Assembly (NCBI RefSeq): GCF_964355755.1
Contig: NC_092671.1
Location: 625,001 to 689,000 of the forward strand
DNA length: 64,000 nt
DNA from: Antedon mediterranea
Taxonomy: Eukaryota > Echinodermata > Crinoidea > Comatulida > Antedonidae
Reading direction: 5' to 3'
Shown: positions 36,182 to 48,500 of the stretch, piece after piece
Layout of the letters: the number at the start of each line of letters is the position of its first letter
Position numbering within the stretch: position 1 is the first letter of the stretch
Notes under the pieces: model-generated
Seen by the model: the letters and a program-made list of their open reading frames with translations, nothing else
What the model was told of the DNA's origin: nothing
Databases searched by the model: none
Position numbers and translations under genes: made by a program

Positions 36182-39100
36182 ACAAACATGCAGATGTTCC
36201 ATGAGCCAAGTCGGATGAAATTTGGAGTGAACCTGCAAGACAAAAGTTACATAATGATTAACTTTAATTACTAATATTTATGTGCTATCTCTTCCCTGCT
36301 CTAACTAGTATAGTTGCAATATTACTGTTAGAGGAAGAACTGAACACACATACCCTTTGTAGAATGCAATTGGTCCACCTTCTTTGAACATTGTCAGAGC
36401 ACAGTCTATAACACCTTTGTATTTGCCTTGTCCAGAGTTCATGAACCTTGTCTTGACAACATCAACAGGTGATGCTACACAAGTAGTAATAAATCCAGCA
36501 CCAAAGGCAGACATAAAGTGGCAGGGGAATTGGTCTTGCAGAAGATTTCTTTTAAGGATTTGCTCTTTTATCATATCATAAGCCACCAACTCACTGGCAT
36601 TAACAACAGCATTACGAGTTATATTAGGCAGTGTACCTGTAACAAAAATGAAATAAGATTAATTATTCAATATTGTTTAAAGGTTTACTCGGCGAATAAA
36701 CACTGAAAAAGTTAAGTTTTTAATATATCATGTGTTCAAAGTTATGCATAGCGTATAAATGAATAGTAAAGTAAGGTGTGCGGTATTCTAAATCATAATC
36801 ATGTGTTTCATAAAAAGGAACAAAGTTGAAAACTTTACTTCTGTGAAAAGTTTTTTAGACATAACTGTCAATTGAAACATAATATGTATTGAATCTGCTA
36901 TCTATCACAACCAATTGAAAGACAGTACCTTTCCATAGACCACGTAGTCCTTCCTCTAAAAAGATTTTCCTGTATGCTTGTAATGCACCAGTGTAACGCT
37001 TCACTGCTTTGGCATCCGAGTTATTCTGAGCCTGCATGCGGACTTTTACTACATCTGTAGGTTGTGCACAGACCACGGCACATCCCCCGGTTGTGACACC
37101 GGCAGCAATACGTATCAATACATTCGTCTTACCACCAGCAGCATCTAAACAAATGACATATAAATAATAATATGTAAATATCATTCATAGAATTAGCATA
37201 TTATTATAAACAAAAATTATATGCATTTAATTGTCTGATTACTGTTTTAAACAATGATTGATTTCACATTAATTGTTTTTTTAAAAGCAAGTCAATGGCT
37301 ACCACCAGATGTTTTTAGAAGACGGTTATTTATAAAAAAGCAATAGACAGACTGGTTAGATAGGACGTAGGAGCTGGTAGAAGGAAGAAAGAAATTGTAT
37401 TTTGATCGTTAAAATGGAAATTGGTGCATTATCAAAAAGAAGGCCCCATGTTAACATTTTTTAAGCCACTGTATTTTTACTGAAGTAAATTTTCTGTAAA
37501 AAATCACACAAACAGTACTAGTAAAATTAATTGTACATCCCAATACCAAACCATTACATATTTAGCTATAACCTCTATTGTGACCAATGACATTGTATGG
37601 TTTGAACATTCTAAGATCAGTTAAACATCTTTGACAACCAAGAACATATTGAAGCTTGTAACCTCAATCAAAACAATCCACAATTGTTGTTATTATACTA
37701 TTGGCCATAGTCACTTATTTAAACATTTAACACTTTTAACATTGTGAAAACATGGAGTTTAAGACCAATTCAATAATACAGAACCATGTAGGCCTAAGAC
37801 TTCAAGCATTAAAATATGAAATGAAAATATGTTAGAGAATTCAACAAATATAATTCTTCAATGTAAAGAGGAAATGGAATCCATTGGGAGGTTTTGTAAT
37901 TGTTGCTATCATGTGTTTGATAGATGTCCAAATTGACTTTCACAATTTTACTTGTGAATAAATGTTGGTCTAAAACATTTCAATATGTCTTCCATGCATT
38001 AGTAAATCTGCATGCAGTACATTTCTTTATTATTGCCAAATAGTAATACTTTCTTGCCTACTGTACCTCGTCCAATACCAAAATATCATTAGTGCTACAT
38101 GATACATTTAACAAAATCACTGTATGCATGAATGGTTATGCATTATAATAACATCATTTCTAGACGTCACAATAAAGCACAATCAGTATACAAATTAAGC
38201 AGTGTGCCCCTGGGATCTTCTTCCATTATCGATACTGACTTGGTTTGCACTTTTCAATACTGTAGGTTGTTACCAAAGAAATAGGTTTAATATGGTGGGT
38301 TGATAAGAAGAAATAGAAGAACAGTTGATAGAAATAATGTTTGTGAAACCCATGAAAATTGCAGTTCTATAAATGCATGTGCCAATAAAATAAGTTTTGA
38401 TATATATTATCTGGGCTAGTCAGCCCATTATCTTCTGTGTCCAGTGTTTACTGAACACTTACCACCAGGTTCACTTAGGACACAGTATACTTTAAAATGA
38501 TATTTAATAAGTTGAGGAACCATTAGAGGTAAAATCTGACATACAGTACAATAGTTCTGAACTGAATACATTATATTTCCATCAGTTGAATATAATTAAA
38601 TTACCAATCAACCTAAAAACCATAAGTTAGTCATGGAGACATTATGATTTAATCAATGAGTTGTCTATGAAATAGAGCAGCAAATTAAATTTCATCTACA
38701 AAAATGTTATTCTATAATTAAAATTGCCAAATAAGGTATCATTATTAGCCGTTAGTTTGTGCATTAAAAAAAGTGTCAGGTGATGACAATGAAAATATTG
38801 AAACCTGTTCAGCACCTGTGTAGAATTGTTTGACAGAATCATAGAGTCCAATACGAACAGAGGCAAAGCAGGCTTGCCTCTGGAGGCCTGCGACCAGACC
38901 ATTGTACATGCCACGGGCACCTTCTTGCCTTACGATCGTCACCAAAGTGCCATACACGCCCCGGTATTGAAACTGTGCCCGTTGCTCACTCAGAGCTGCG
39001 ATGGACAAACTGCTGATTCTCGTGCCTTCTCCTTGGATCTGAAATGAGCGCGCTCAGTTGGTATCCACACAGTACAGTTGCATTTTATATTTAAAACAAT

Positions 39101-39648
39101 TGTTAACACTACCAAATGATAATATATTATGGTGTTACAGTATTAAGTTAAAATTTAAACTAAAATAATAATATAATCTTATGTATTGTATCAACTGGAA
39201 TCTGTGTATTTCTGGATTTCTGGGGCAGATCCAGGAAGGGGCAAATTTAAAATGAAATTATGAACTCCTCCTTGATAGCTTTGATAATTTATGTTAGCTC
39301 CCCCTGTTTAAAAATATTCTGGATACACTCCTGATTTATAACAGAATTAAGCATTTTTCAAATACTTATACTCTGTTGCTTTTAAATACTGGTATAAATA
39401 CAGGTATACTGGTTGAAAAATGTTGGTTTAAGATACCAGTATGATTGATATAATGGAATTTAAATGAATCTACACATATTAATCTTATTTGATCAACAAA
39501 AATAATATTTATTTACCTGTAGTCTGACTTTAGCGGTATCTAAAGGGAACGTAATAAGGTCTGCCATACACGCTGCTGTACCAGCACTTACGAATTTCAT
39601 ACCAATGGTTGGTTCTACTTGAGTTGGTTTCAGTCCTATATTGCCCAT
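36124..39648 (-). CDS. Mitochondrial uncoupling protein (UCP/SLC25 family), five coding exons
   Basis: Coding exons: 39648-39517, 39038-38816, 37144-36929, 36636-36354, 36232-36124; total 963 nt, 320 aa, all phases consistent. The three SLC25 signatures are present, one per repeat: [10 protein letters not shown] (exon 1), [10 protein letters not shown] (exon 3) and [10 protein letters not shown] (exon 4), and the protein ends [17 protein letters not shown] plus a short tail. [28 protein letters not shown] and DSVKQFYT place it in the UCP1-3 branch rather than among other carriers. Known family role: inner-membrane, proton- and fatty-acid-linked anion transport with six transmembrane helices. 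An upstream acceptor at 39707-39708 starts the 5' UTR part of the first coding exon. Which UCP paralogue it equals cannot be decided here. The C-terminal tail [10 protein letters not shown] differs from vertebrate UCPs. Confidence 0.95.
37145..38815 (-). other. UCP-like intron between coding exons 2 and 3
   Basis: This 1.67-kb intron is AT-rich with no recognised repeats or coding remnants. Confidence 0.7.
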
Positions 39649-40048
39649 ATTGATTATACCTCTTTAACTTGATACAAGATGAAATATATTTATCACACAG
39701 CTGATTCTGAAAGAATATGAACATAAACACGTTATTTATGATATGCATGAATTAAACAGTATGTCTCAGGATGATTAATGGAACTACCATGGGAACACAG
39801 CAGTAGTAAAGTACAAACATTATGTTATTTTCAAGGTCTTAATATTTGAAGAACTATTTCTACAATAAGATAAACTAAAAGCATATTCACAGTGTGATTT
39901 ATTATCACAAAAATTAAGCATATGCAAAACTAAGAGGCATGATGTCTCACAAAGATTTGAATCTTAATTTATATTTAAAGCAAGCAAATAAAATTGCAAA
40001 AGTTTTTCACACATAAATAACCACTAATGAGCAATACCTGCATTTGTG

Positions 40049-40199
40049 TAAAGCTCTGTCTACACTATCAAACTTTATAACGTGCCCATATATGGACATG
40101 ATGATGTCATATCACTACCATATTCAGGCATATCACTACCAATTGGACACATCACACTTTTTTGTCACATAAAGTTTGATAGTATAGACAGACCTTTAA
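40049..40199. mobile_element. MITE, family B (complete, ~150 bp)
   Basis: Starts TAAAGCTCTGTCTACACTAT and ends with AGTTTGATAGTATAGACAGACC. The interior has GTGCCCATATATGGACATGA and TCATATCACTACCATATTC. Terminal TA is consistent with TA target duplication. Confidence 0.8.
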
Positions 40200-41478
40200 A
40201 GAGATGCTAGACTGTTTATATTATAATATAAATTTCCAAATTAAATTTGGAAGTTTCTACTCCAAATACATTTGATTTAAATGAAAATAACCGGAAGAAT
40301 AATAATTACATCCAGATGTAAATCATGACATTTGGAAGATATTGGATCAGATTTAGCAAGTTGCAACAAAGTTAAAACATATTGTACATAATTACATTGG
40401 TACAGAATGGAATCAGCTTTTTTATTTTAGTTAAATTATACCGTAGTACAAATCATATGTAGCATCCAGATAACCAGAAAATAATATAGTACCAAAAAAA
40501 AAATCAGTGCATTAATATCAATGTAATATTAATGCATATTGAAGTGTATTTTTAGTGAATTATTCAGCTGACATTACAGAATAAAATGAAATTTGTTTTT
40601 ATCAGCTTGTTAATGTTACATATTCTGGTAACTGTACTTACTTTTTTTTTATAATTTAAACAAAAATCCGGCAAGAAAATAAGTCAATAAAATAAATATC
40701 ACAAATATTGTTAAAAATGTTCAGATTTTCTTTCCCTAAAATTTCTTTCTGGTTGATGACGATGACAAGAAACACATAAACCACAGCCAAGGTCCTTGTC
40801 CATTGGATGTTAGGTAAACACACTGGTGAAAAAAATCTGGAAAAAAAATGGACTAAGTTCAAATTAATGAAAAAGTAATTAAAAAAACTCCCAAAACACT
40901 GTTTCAACTCTATAAATCTACCTACCAATTTATTATCTACTACTATGCATCACTGACTGCTCTTGGGTAGGTTGATTCTAAAAGATATGCTGTACACTTT
41001 TAGCATTTATTCGCAAACTACCCTTAGAATTCATCAGCCAGTAACTCTACAGACTTGTTTGTACAGTACATACATTTTACACAATTTTTATAGTAGTTAA
41101 TATCACATATAATATTATAGAATAGAATGAAAACACTACCAGTAAATTACAGAACTACAAACTGCTGGTACACTGTATTCTAAGTTGATTGTTTGGTACA
41201 TATGTTGGACAATTGTGCAGATTATTGGAAATGTGTTTTAAATGTACAGTATGTGTGCCTTTATCGACTTAGAATGAAATAATGAAGGTAATCATGTTCA
41301 GACAATGACCTAGACATAAACTCCATTTGGGATTCTCAAATTTCAAACTATTAGATTATTATTAATATTTTTTTTTTAATCTCTGGTTAAAATGTCTTTA
41401 AAACAGGAAAATGGAAACTAAAAATTCAATTTAGTTATGTTTATTTTCTATAATGAACCAAAGAAATGAAAGATTGAA

Positions 41479-41766
41479 TTACATATACAGGGCAGTACTG
41501 TATGTTACATATACAGGGCAGTACTGTATGTTACATATACAGGGCAGTACTGTATGTTACATATACAGGGCAGTACTGTATGTTACATATACAGGGCAGT
41601 ACTGTATGTTACACATACAGGGCAGTACTGTATGTTACATATACAGGGCAGTACTGTATGTTACATATACAGGGCAGTACTGTATGTTACATATACAGGG
41701 CAGTACTGTATGTTACATATACAGGGCAGTACTGTATGTTACATATACAGGGCAGTACTGTATGTT
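41479..41766. repeat. 26-bp minisatellite, about 11 copies
   Basis: The unit TTACATATACAGGGCAGTAC followed by TGTATG is repeated almost perfectly. Since 26 is not a multiple of three, the three long overlapping open frames here arise from rotation of a stop-free repeat and are not genes. It lies in the probable UCP-like intron 1. Confidence 0.97.
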
Positions 41767-42170
41767 CAAATAAAAAGAAAAACAAAATTCTCTAATATTG
41801 ATGATAAACTACTTTAAACGGTAGAATACTCTGTATTAATTTATAAGAATGCCTCAAATAATGGACTAGCAATATAAATTGCGAAAATGTCAGAAGAATG
41901 TCAATATAAATTGAAATGTTAATTTGTTACAGTGCACTAGATTACCGCAATCAATAATTGTAATGAATTTACATCTAAATCAAGGCAAACTTGTAACATA
42001 CCAATATTCTATGCTACGTGTTTGAAAATAATGTAATGCATTCCTTCTCAAAATAGAATTTTGTAAAACCATGTAAAATAATGAAGATGTTTAGATTCCT
42101 TATAAATCATCCAAAATAATAACAATTACTAGGCTGAGGGTCCATTATACGTTTGATGATAATGATATTT

Positions 42171-42284
42171 ATAAAACAAATTCTGAAACAAAGTGAGGAA
42201 AGCCATCATGATTCAATATTTCAAACCTTATTTGTTCATCTTCAGGAATAGCTTGCCTCACTTTTTTTTCGGAGTTTGTTTTAT
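42171..42284. mobile_element. Short MITE, family C (~115 bp)
   Basis: Left end ATAAAACAAATTCTGAAACA AAGTGAGG and right end GCTTGCCTCACTTTTTTTTC GGAGTTTGTTTTAT are inverted repeats. A solo right end occurs at 49274-49306. Confidence 0.7.
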
Positions 42285-42617
42285 ATAACTAATTAATTGT
42301 AATTTATGAAAAATAAAAAAATACATTATTTACAAAGACCTTTTTAACATTTTTTTTTTATTTGGATGCTTCATTTTACTGAATCAGCATCAAGACCTAA
42401 GATAATATTGACTCTATCTTCAAAGTACAAAATACAATGAAAAAGGTCATCAACTGGCCACAACAAACAAAATAGTTATTAACAGGTCAATGACTATTAC
42501 TATTGTTAATAATAACCTTGACTTTATTTTATCTAGCAAAGCAAAATATTTCTGTATATGTAGGCCTATGCTGCAAATAAATAAACATGCTAATTATATG
42601 AAGTACAGTTTGAGTTT

Positions 42618-43312
42618 GGGTATGTTCAGACTCACGGAGTTACGGTGGAGTTATCTACGCAAGGCGTACGGTAATTATCTGTGGCGTTAAAAGTCAAGGT
42701 GTTCAGACACAACGATCAACATTCCAATGCCTTGCGTTTAAAACACTCTGATCAGGTCAAAGCAGATAGAACTATATGTATACATTCATGACAATGCATG
42801 AAAGTTTACATAGTTTACATTGTTTTTTTTATTTTTATTTATATAATGTTTACCTTCAAATATACTGATTTGTTCTTACTACTTGTAGAATTGCATTTTA
42901 ATTCAAAATAATTTAAAACGTAATTTTTACATGGACAATTATCTGATTGATTGATTTAATTTATGAAAATATCATATTATAGGCCTAATTACTGACGCTA
43001 ACTTTACTGTTATTTAAAATCTGAACCTGAAAATACATTTGACATAGCTATTTCGCTGTCGTATCATAGGGTACGGGTATGTAGTTGCTTTCTGCTAATC
43101 GTGGTCGTGTATTTTCATTGGTTAAGGTTAAAATCACTGATGCATCACTGGATTAGCGTTATGAAATCTACCCTCTCCCGCTCTAGAGTTATTAACGCCA
43201 CTGGCGCGGAGTAACAGCTTCCCAACGCTAATCCGCGGCATGGTTCAGATACAAAAATATGTACGCCGCTTACATAACTCCACCGTAACTCTGTGAGTGA
43301 GTCAACATACCC
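42618..43312. mobile_element. Foldback DNA element of ~0.7 kb
   Basis: Left end GGGTATGTTCAGACTCACGG AGTTACGGTGGAGTTAT pairs with right end ATAACTCCACCGTAACTCTG TGAGTGAGTCAACATACCC. A second inner pair is GTGGCGTTAA / TTAACGCCAC. The interior has no transposase. No clear target duplication is visible. It sits in the probable UCP-like intron 1. Confidence 0.75.
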
Positions 43313-43469
43313 TAGGCTTTGATGCATAATTAATAATACTATTTGTGATTTGTGACTGGCTAATTAGTAAAACAACACACACTTAAATTATTTTGTAGAC
43401 GGCTAAGACTACGCACTCTTCTTCTTCTGCTGCTGAGCTAAGCTAACTAAAGCCTACCAAATGAATGTT

Positions 43470-43620
43470 ACCAGGCTAGCCTACACAGTAGGCCTAGGCT
43501 AGGGCCTCAGCCCTAGTAGGCCTACTAGGCCTAGGCCTAGTCCTACTAGCTTGGCCTATTTAGGAGGGCATAGAAATAGCTAGCTAGTAGGCCTAGGGCC
43601 TAGGCCTATACTAATAGATG
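43470..43620. repeat. CCTAGG/GGCCTA low-complexity tract next to the UCP first exon
   Basis: Dense overlapping palindromes (CTAGGCCTAGGCCTAG, TAGGCCTACTAGGCC). It ends about 100 bases downstream (in gene direction) of the putative first-exon donor. A longer tract of the same kind lies at 62637-63020 near the EFCAB6-like first exon. Confidence 0.8.
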
Positions 43621-43722
43621 ACTTTGTGGTAGAGTACTAATCTATATAGCTTTCTTTAATCACTACAGCAAAAAAATAAAGCTATAAATCACAAATGCGA
43701 CATAAAACAACAAAGAACTAAC

Positions 43723-43830
43723 CTCCTGTCCTTCTCGATTGCTGATACGGAAACTGCTTTAATTTAACATCGCAAGGGTTTCTAATCATCAGCTGATTGT
43801 CAGAAAATGCTCGGCCTAACGGAATCAACC
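43723..43830 (-). promoter_or_regulatory. Putative noncoding first exon and promoter of the UCP-like gene
   Basis: The minus strand reads CAATCGAGAAGGACAGGAG|GTTAGT, a good donor with no start codon needed. Sequence beyond it (43840-43925) is richer in CpG than the neighbourhood. Family knowledge: vertebrate UCP2/UCP3 genes begin with noncoding exons. The 5' boundary and promoter elements are not identifiable. Confidence 0.4.
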
Positions 43831-44688
43831 AATCAGAATATTGGGACGAGAGGTGTGTCTCAAAGGTTGGCCAATCGGTGTTACGCAATGAGGCGAGCCT
43901 CCACGTCACTGACCTGCGAGAAGCAATGATGCAACATGACTTTCAGAATAATGTCAAAGTCAAATTATGTGTTGACGCAGTTTTTACAATTAAATAGATC
44001 TAGGCTTTGTAGAAGGATCATTTTTTAAACTAAGTCAGGATAAAATAGACAGAAATTAATTTATGCTTATATTTTATTATGATAGGCTGATTTTGTATCT
44101 CTGATTGTTCTTTTATTCTTTATAGTCTTCAATTCCAGGAAATGATCATCTCACCTCCATGATCTCACACATACTATGATGACTCTTTTGGTTTTGGCTA
44201 TGTCACCATGATATCACATATTTGGAGAAGGACGTAGAAAACACCACAGATAAAAATATAAATGACAATACTTTTTGACAATTCATTCAATAGATAATTA
44301 GTTATAATTATAGTATGGACAAAACAATGAATGCATTGACTAGCAGAAAAATGTTAACTATTTAGATAAGACTTTGAATTGTAGTTTTCAGTTGATTAAT
44401 ATTTTTTTTTTAGGCGTAGTGAAATGAAAAAGGAGAATTTAAAACAAAAATGAATGATAAATGATGGTCAGTGGTGGCATGCAAGATTTTAAAGGTCGGC
44501 CCAAAAAAAATGAAGTGGTGATGCCTTACCAGCAAGGGGCAACTTGGGTGGGCTGTATACGCGTACCATTTCAGTCATAGGAAAAATGTCTTACCTACGT
44601 CAGTATTACACTTCAGTATATAAGTTTGCGTGGAGGAGACGAATCTCTGCAATTCACAACAGGATTTTTTGCAGTTCTTGACCATAAC
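43831..44688. other. Intergenic, upstream of the UCP-like gene
   Basis: No coding signal. Contains a TATATAAG at about 44620 on the plus strand without a convincing downstream gene. Confidence 0.6.
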
Positions 44689-46988
44689 CATGGAGTAAAG
44701 AATAAGAGGAGGCACAACTCGGCCTAGCTATCCAGTTAATCCAATTAGTATCACGCTGTGCGGTAGTGCTTAAGCATAGGGTAATAAACTTCCCATAACG
44801 ATCCTTTGAAGAACATCCTGTTTACCCGTGCAGCTCGCTGCAGAGTCGGCTCTGATTACGTAACACCCTAATTAAGGAAGAAGCCAGGCATGACATCGGT
44901 GACAAAAAAAGTAAACAGAGGCTGCGCAGTAGTTTCTAATACATCATAGTGAAGCATGACCTTTGTGCAGTTGTTCATTGTTCTTTGAGCTTTTTTCTCG
45001 AAAAAACCGTTTAAAAATCGAGTAAATTTTCACGGAGATATCGCAGTTTTTATACCAGCTAACAAATTAATCATATTTTTTATCAAGCCATAGACGTATC
45101 ATTTGGTAAATCGAAATTTTACCGTTTAAGCAACTTTTTAATTTACGAACCCTAGTGCATTTTGTAGCATATTAAAGACTCCAACTTATTTTAAAATCAC
45201 ATTTTAGTGCGCGCAAATGCGCGCATGAAAAAAATTATATAATTTGTTCTCATGAATATTCAAAAATATACGTATAGTAGAATTCCAACGACACAATTTC
45301 TTATTTTTATTACTGTATATGACATTTAATTTATGTTTCAGTCTATATTATGACTGTTTAGCAAAACTAACATTCTTCTATTTTAGTCTGATATTGTATA
45401 ATTAAATTATTTATGATATTAATATCATAAAATATATGATTTTTACGATCACATACTTAGAGTTCAGTGAACTTGTAGGACTTAAATTATATATCGTTTA
45501 ACGATTTGTGGCTACACATAGGCCTAGTAGTTCGTAATATATTATTATTTAATAAATAGCCTAAATAAGGATAATATTTAATCCCATAATGATGGACATA
45601 TTCAGTGCATACCGTAACCGGTAGGCCTAATAGGTTCAGGCATAGGCGCGCCTATAGTAACAATAAACAATATCAATAATAATAATAGGTTTTTTTTTAT
45701 GTAGGTCTATATTAATATATTAATAATTGTAATAACGTTAGAAAACAAATAGTAGTAATATTCTATTAAAGAAGAAATTAATCAATTAGTTTTAGTTTTC
45801 GGTTGGTCGTTCTTATAATATTATATAATATGGTATAAAATGGTACGGTACTACGAGAATATTCGTTTAGTATCAACCCGTAACAACAACTACAAATGAT
45901 ATGTGTTGGTTAAAAATTCAATTACAAATATAGTCTATGCTCTTTTGTAATTATAAGCCATTGTTTAAAAGGATTATGTACAGTTCGGTACATAGCGGTT
46001 AATCGTAAAATTAAAAAATCGGACATACGAACAATAGATCGCCAACATTATTCGTACCCTTTTGCTGTATTGCGTACGTCGATCACGACTGATGCGGCTG
46101 TAAACTTCGCCTGGAAAGTAACTAGTACAGTACACATTCTGGTCCCTGGATGGAACATGATATCACACGTAAACCGCAATGGAGCAGGTCCAATGTTAAA
46201 CAATTCGTACAAAGGGGAACCGCCAGACAAGTGCGTACCTATTCATTGTTTATTAGATCGCTGGCAATAATGCATGCAAAGTGCAATAGCTCTCTGCTCC
46301 ACCAAGCAACGTACAGTACTAAAAAAAATGGAACGTCGCGGTTTTTCTAGGCGCTGAAGTTATACGAAGTGAACGCGAATGATTTTTACTGTATATTATA
46401 TTCCCCGACGAAAAGTACTCGCGTTTCCCAGACGGGGAAGAGGGGGGGGGGGGGAGACGACGAGGGGATACAGCCCCCGTAACCCCCCGCTGGCACCACC
46501 ACTGGTCCTTATTAAACCCATTTATTCATCATGATTCATGATAAGTTGTCTGGAGAAATTACCAACATTTAGTACACAGTAAACCATATAAATATAATTC
46601 CTTTATTGGTGCCGTATAAAACTCGTATTATTAATTTATTAATAAAAGATATCCAGTAGAATATATATATAGCGCTGCTTTTTAATAAAAATTAATAAAC
46701 AAGGTCGGAATACAAGTTCAGTAGGTCTACAAACAGTATATAGTACACCTTTCACGCTTGAACGCACATCGCCTAGCAAGAGTATTGTGACGTCCTAATA
46801 CGCATGTGTACTAACACCAAAATTGACCGCGGGCAGTAAACATTGTACTCTTTGCTAATTGGGTTACGTAACGGCAGTGTTTAGCACCTCCTTAAATACT
46901 CATTACAAGCATAGCCTTAAGCAAGCGGTAAACACGATGAACTGACTGAACTATTCAAGTTGTGTCTCCTCTTATTCTTTACTCCATG
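44689..46988. mobile_element. 2.3-kb DNA transposon-like element with terminal inverted repeats and a 7-bp target duplication
   Basis: Left end CATGGAGTAAAGAATAAGAG GAGGCACAACTCGG and right end TTGTGTCTCCTCTTATTCTT TACTCCATG are inverted, 31 of 33 bases matching. Weaker pairing extends about 180 bases inward (GATTACGTAACACCCTAATT vs AATTGGGTTACGTAACGG). CCATAAC flanks both ends (44682-44688 and 46989-46995). No transposase frame; a CpG-rich internal patch (46030-46330) and a G13 run (about 46442) are present. Superfamily unknown: a CATG terminus and 7-8 bp duplication recall P elements, but Dada-like or hAT-like elements are possible. Confidence 0.78.
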
Positions 46989-47232
46989 CCATAACCTTGG
47001 TTTGGCAGTTTTTGGTAGTTTTATAGTTTTATTTATATTAAAATCACATACCACCTGCCATTGATTTTAAATAATCTAAGTCGACACTGTTTCATATACA
47101 AATATTGTATTATCAATTGATTGTTGCATTATACATGATTTTGTTAAGATAGAAAAATACATTTTAATACGAACACTGCAAATTATATTGTTCTAAATAC
47201 AGGTGGAATAAAAAGATGAATTTTTAGATTAA

Positions 47233-47418
47233 AATTAGCATATACAGGTACGTCATACATTGTAATTAGCATATACAGGTACGTCATACATTGTAATTAG
47301 CATATACAGGTACGTCATACATTGTAATTAGCATATACAGGTATGTCATACATTGTAATTAGCATATACAGGTACGTCATACATTGTAATTAGCATATAC
47401 AGGTACGTCATACATTGT
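47233..47418. repeat. 31-bp tandem repeat, six copies
   Basis: Unit AATTAGCATATACAGGTACG TCATACATTGT repeated six times with one C-to-T variant (GGTATGTCATAC). It lies between the 2.3-kb element and the 3' end of the EFCAB6-like gene. Confidence 0.97.
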
Positions 47419-48433
47419 AAAAAAATAATGTGGAAGTATTTTTATATCATATTTATAGCAGCACTATAATAAGGTTTGGAATTAAAGATTTATATTTACA
47501 GTTAAGACAATAACATCTATAAATACACAAAATTAGTTGTAAATTTCCTTAAGCTTACTTTATATTATAAAAACAGGTTAGTACATGGTTATGGATATAG
47601 TCTACTTTAATTCTACCATGGAGAAATAACTAACTTATTTCTCCACGATTCTACTTATAATGAAATACACACTGTTTTTTAATACCACTTAATTGTAACC
47701 TTGCATGATTTTTAGTCTTTATAAAGCAATGACAATACAGGTATTCAAAAGTTAAAGTTAACAATTAGTACAAAGGTATTATAACTCCCTGGTCTACACA
47801 TTAATGACAAATAACAAACAATTAATTGGAATCAGTATAATAGCTACGTACAAAAGAGTACATACATGGTTTTATAAAGAAAGATGGAGCTGATAAAAAC
47901 ATTTGAAAAGTAGACGTAATAATAATAAAAAGGAGAAGAAAACTGCACACCTGTGCTATATTCAAATTTGAATGACAAAATAAATATACATGAAAAATTT
48001 GAATTGGATAAGGAAATGTTAATGGAATTAAGAAAAAGTGGGATACACAATATGATTGTAACCACAGTAGCCATAGCACTACATTAGTAGTAATAATAGT
48101 AGACAGCATTTCATCTGAAATGGTTATTATTTAAACCCAGCACCAAAGAGAAACAGTACCAGAGAAATATCCAAACTTCTCCTTCTGGCTAATATCAAAC
48201 ATAATCACCCTGAACAATTCCACAACATTTAATTAAAAACACAAATCCATTTTATAGCAATATACTGTACATATCCTAAACTATCATTATCAATATAAAA
48301 TTATTACTATATTGTACAGCGGCATAATCACTTATTATGATTTTAAAACCAAACTTGGTTATTATAAAACATACAATTATGAAATAATGAAAATGATATA
48401 TAATTAATTTCACAAAATTTATGAATTGTTGAA
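47419..48433. other. Intergenic AT-rich stretch, 3' of the EFCAB6-like gene
   Basis: No coding or structured-repeat signal found. Short open frames here lack any family resemblance. Confidence 0.6.
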
Positions 48434-48439
48434 TTTATT
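48434..48439 (-). terminator. Candidate poly(A) signal of the EFCAB6-like gene
   Basis: Minus-strand AATAAA (plus TTTATT) about 62 bases past the stop codon at 48501. Confidence 0.5.
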
Positions 48440-48500
48440 GACAAATAAATTTAATAATTTCTGCTTATTCATTACTAAAATATTGACAAATTTGTGGTTT

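Larger units (their letters stand above)
39707..43722 (-). other. Probable first intron of the UCP-like gene (4.0 kb)
   Basis: The stretch lies between the acceptor at 39707-39708 (TTCTTTCAG on minus) and a good donor, GAG|GTTAGT, at 43722-43717. It holds a family B MITE, a 26-bp minisatellite, a family C MITE, a 0.7-kb foldback element and a CCTAGG-rich tract, described separately. No coding exon is seen. Confidence 0.5.

Noticed and set aside
41453-41817. Three overlapping ~90-106 aa frames
   Set aside because: Produced by a 26-bp tandem repeat read in all three frames; no conserved protein.
44600-44880. Possible small RNA gene after a TATATAAG box
   Set aside because: No match to U1, U2, U5, U6, 5S or tRNA consensus could be made by eye, and the sequence coincides with a terminal inverted repeat.
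46048-46350. Small overlapping frames in the CpG-rich patch
   Set aside because: Frames on both strands overlap, no homology recognised, and the patch is internal to the 2.3-kb transposon-like element.
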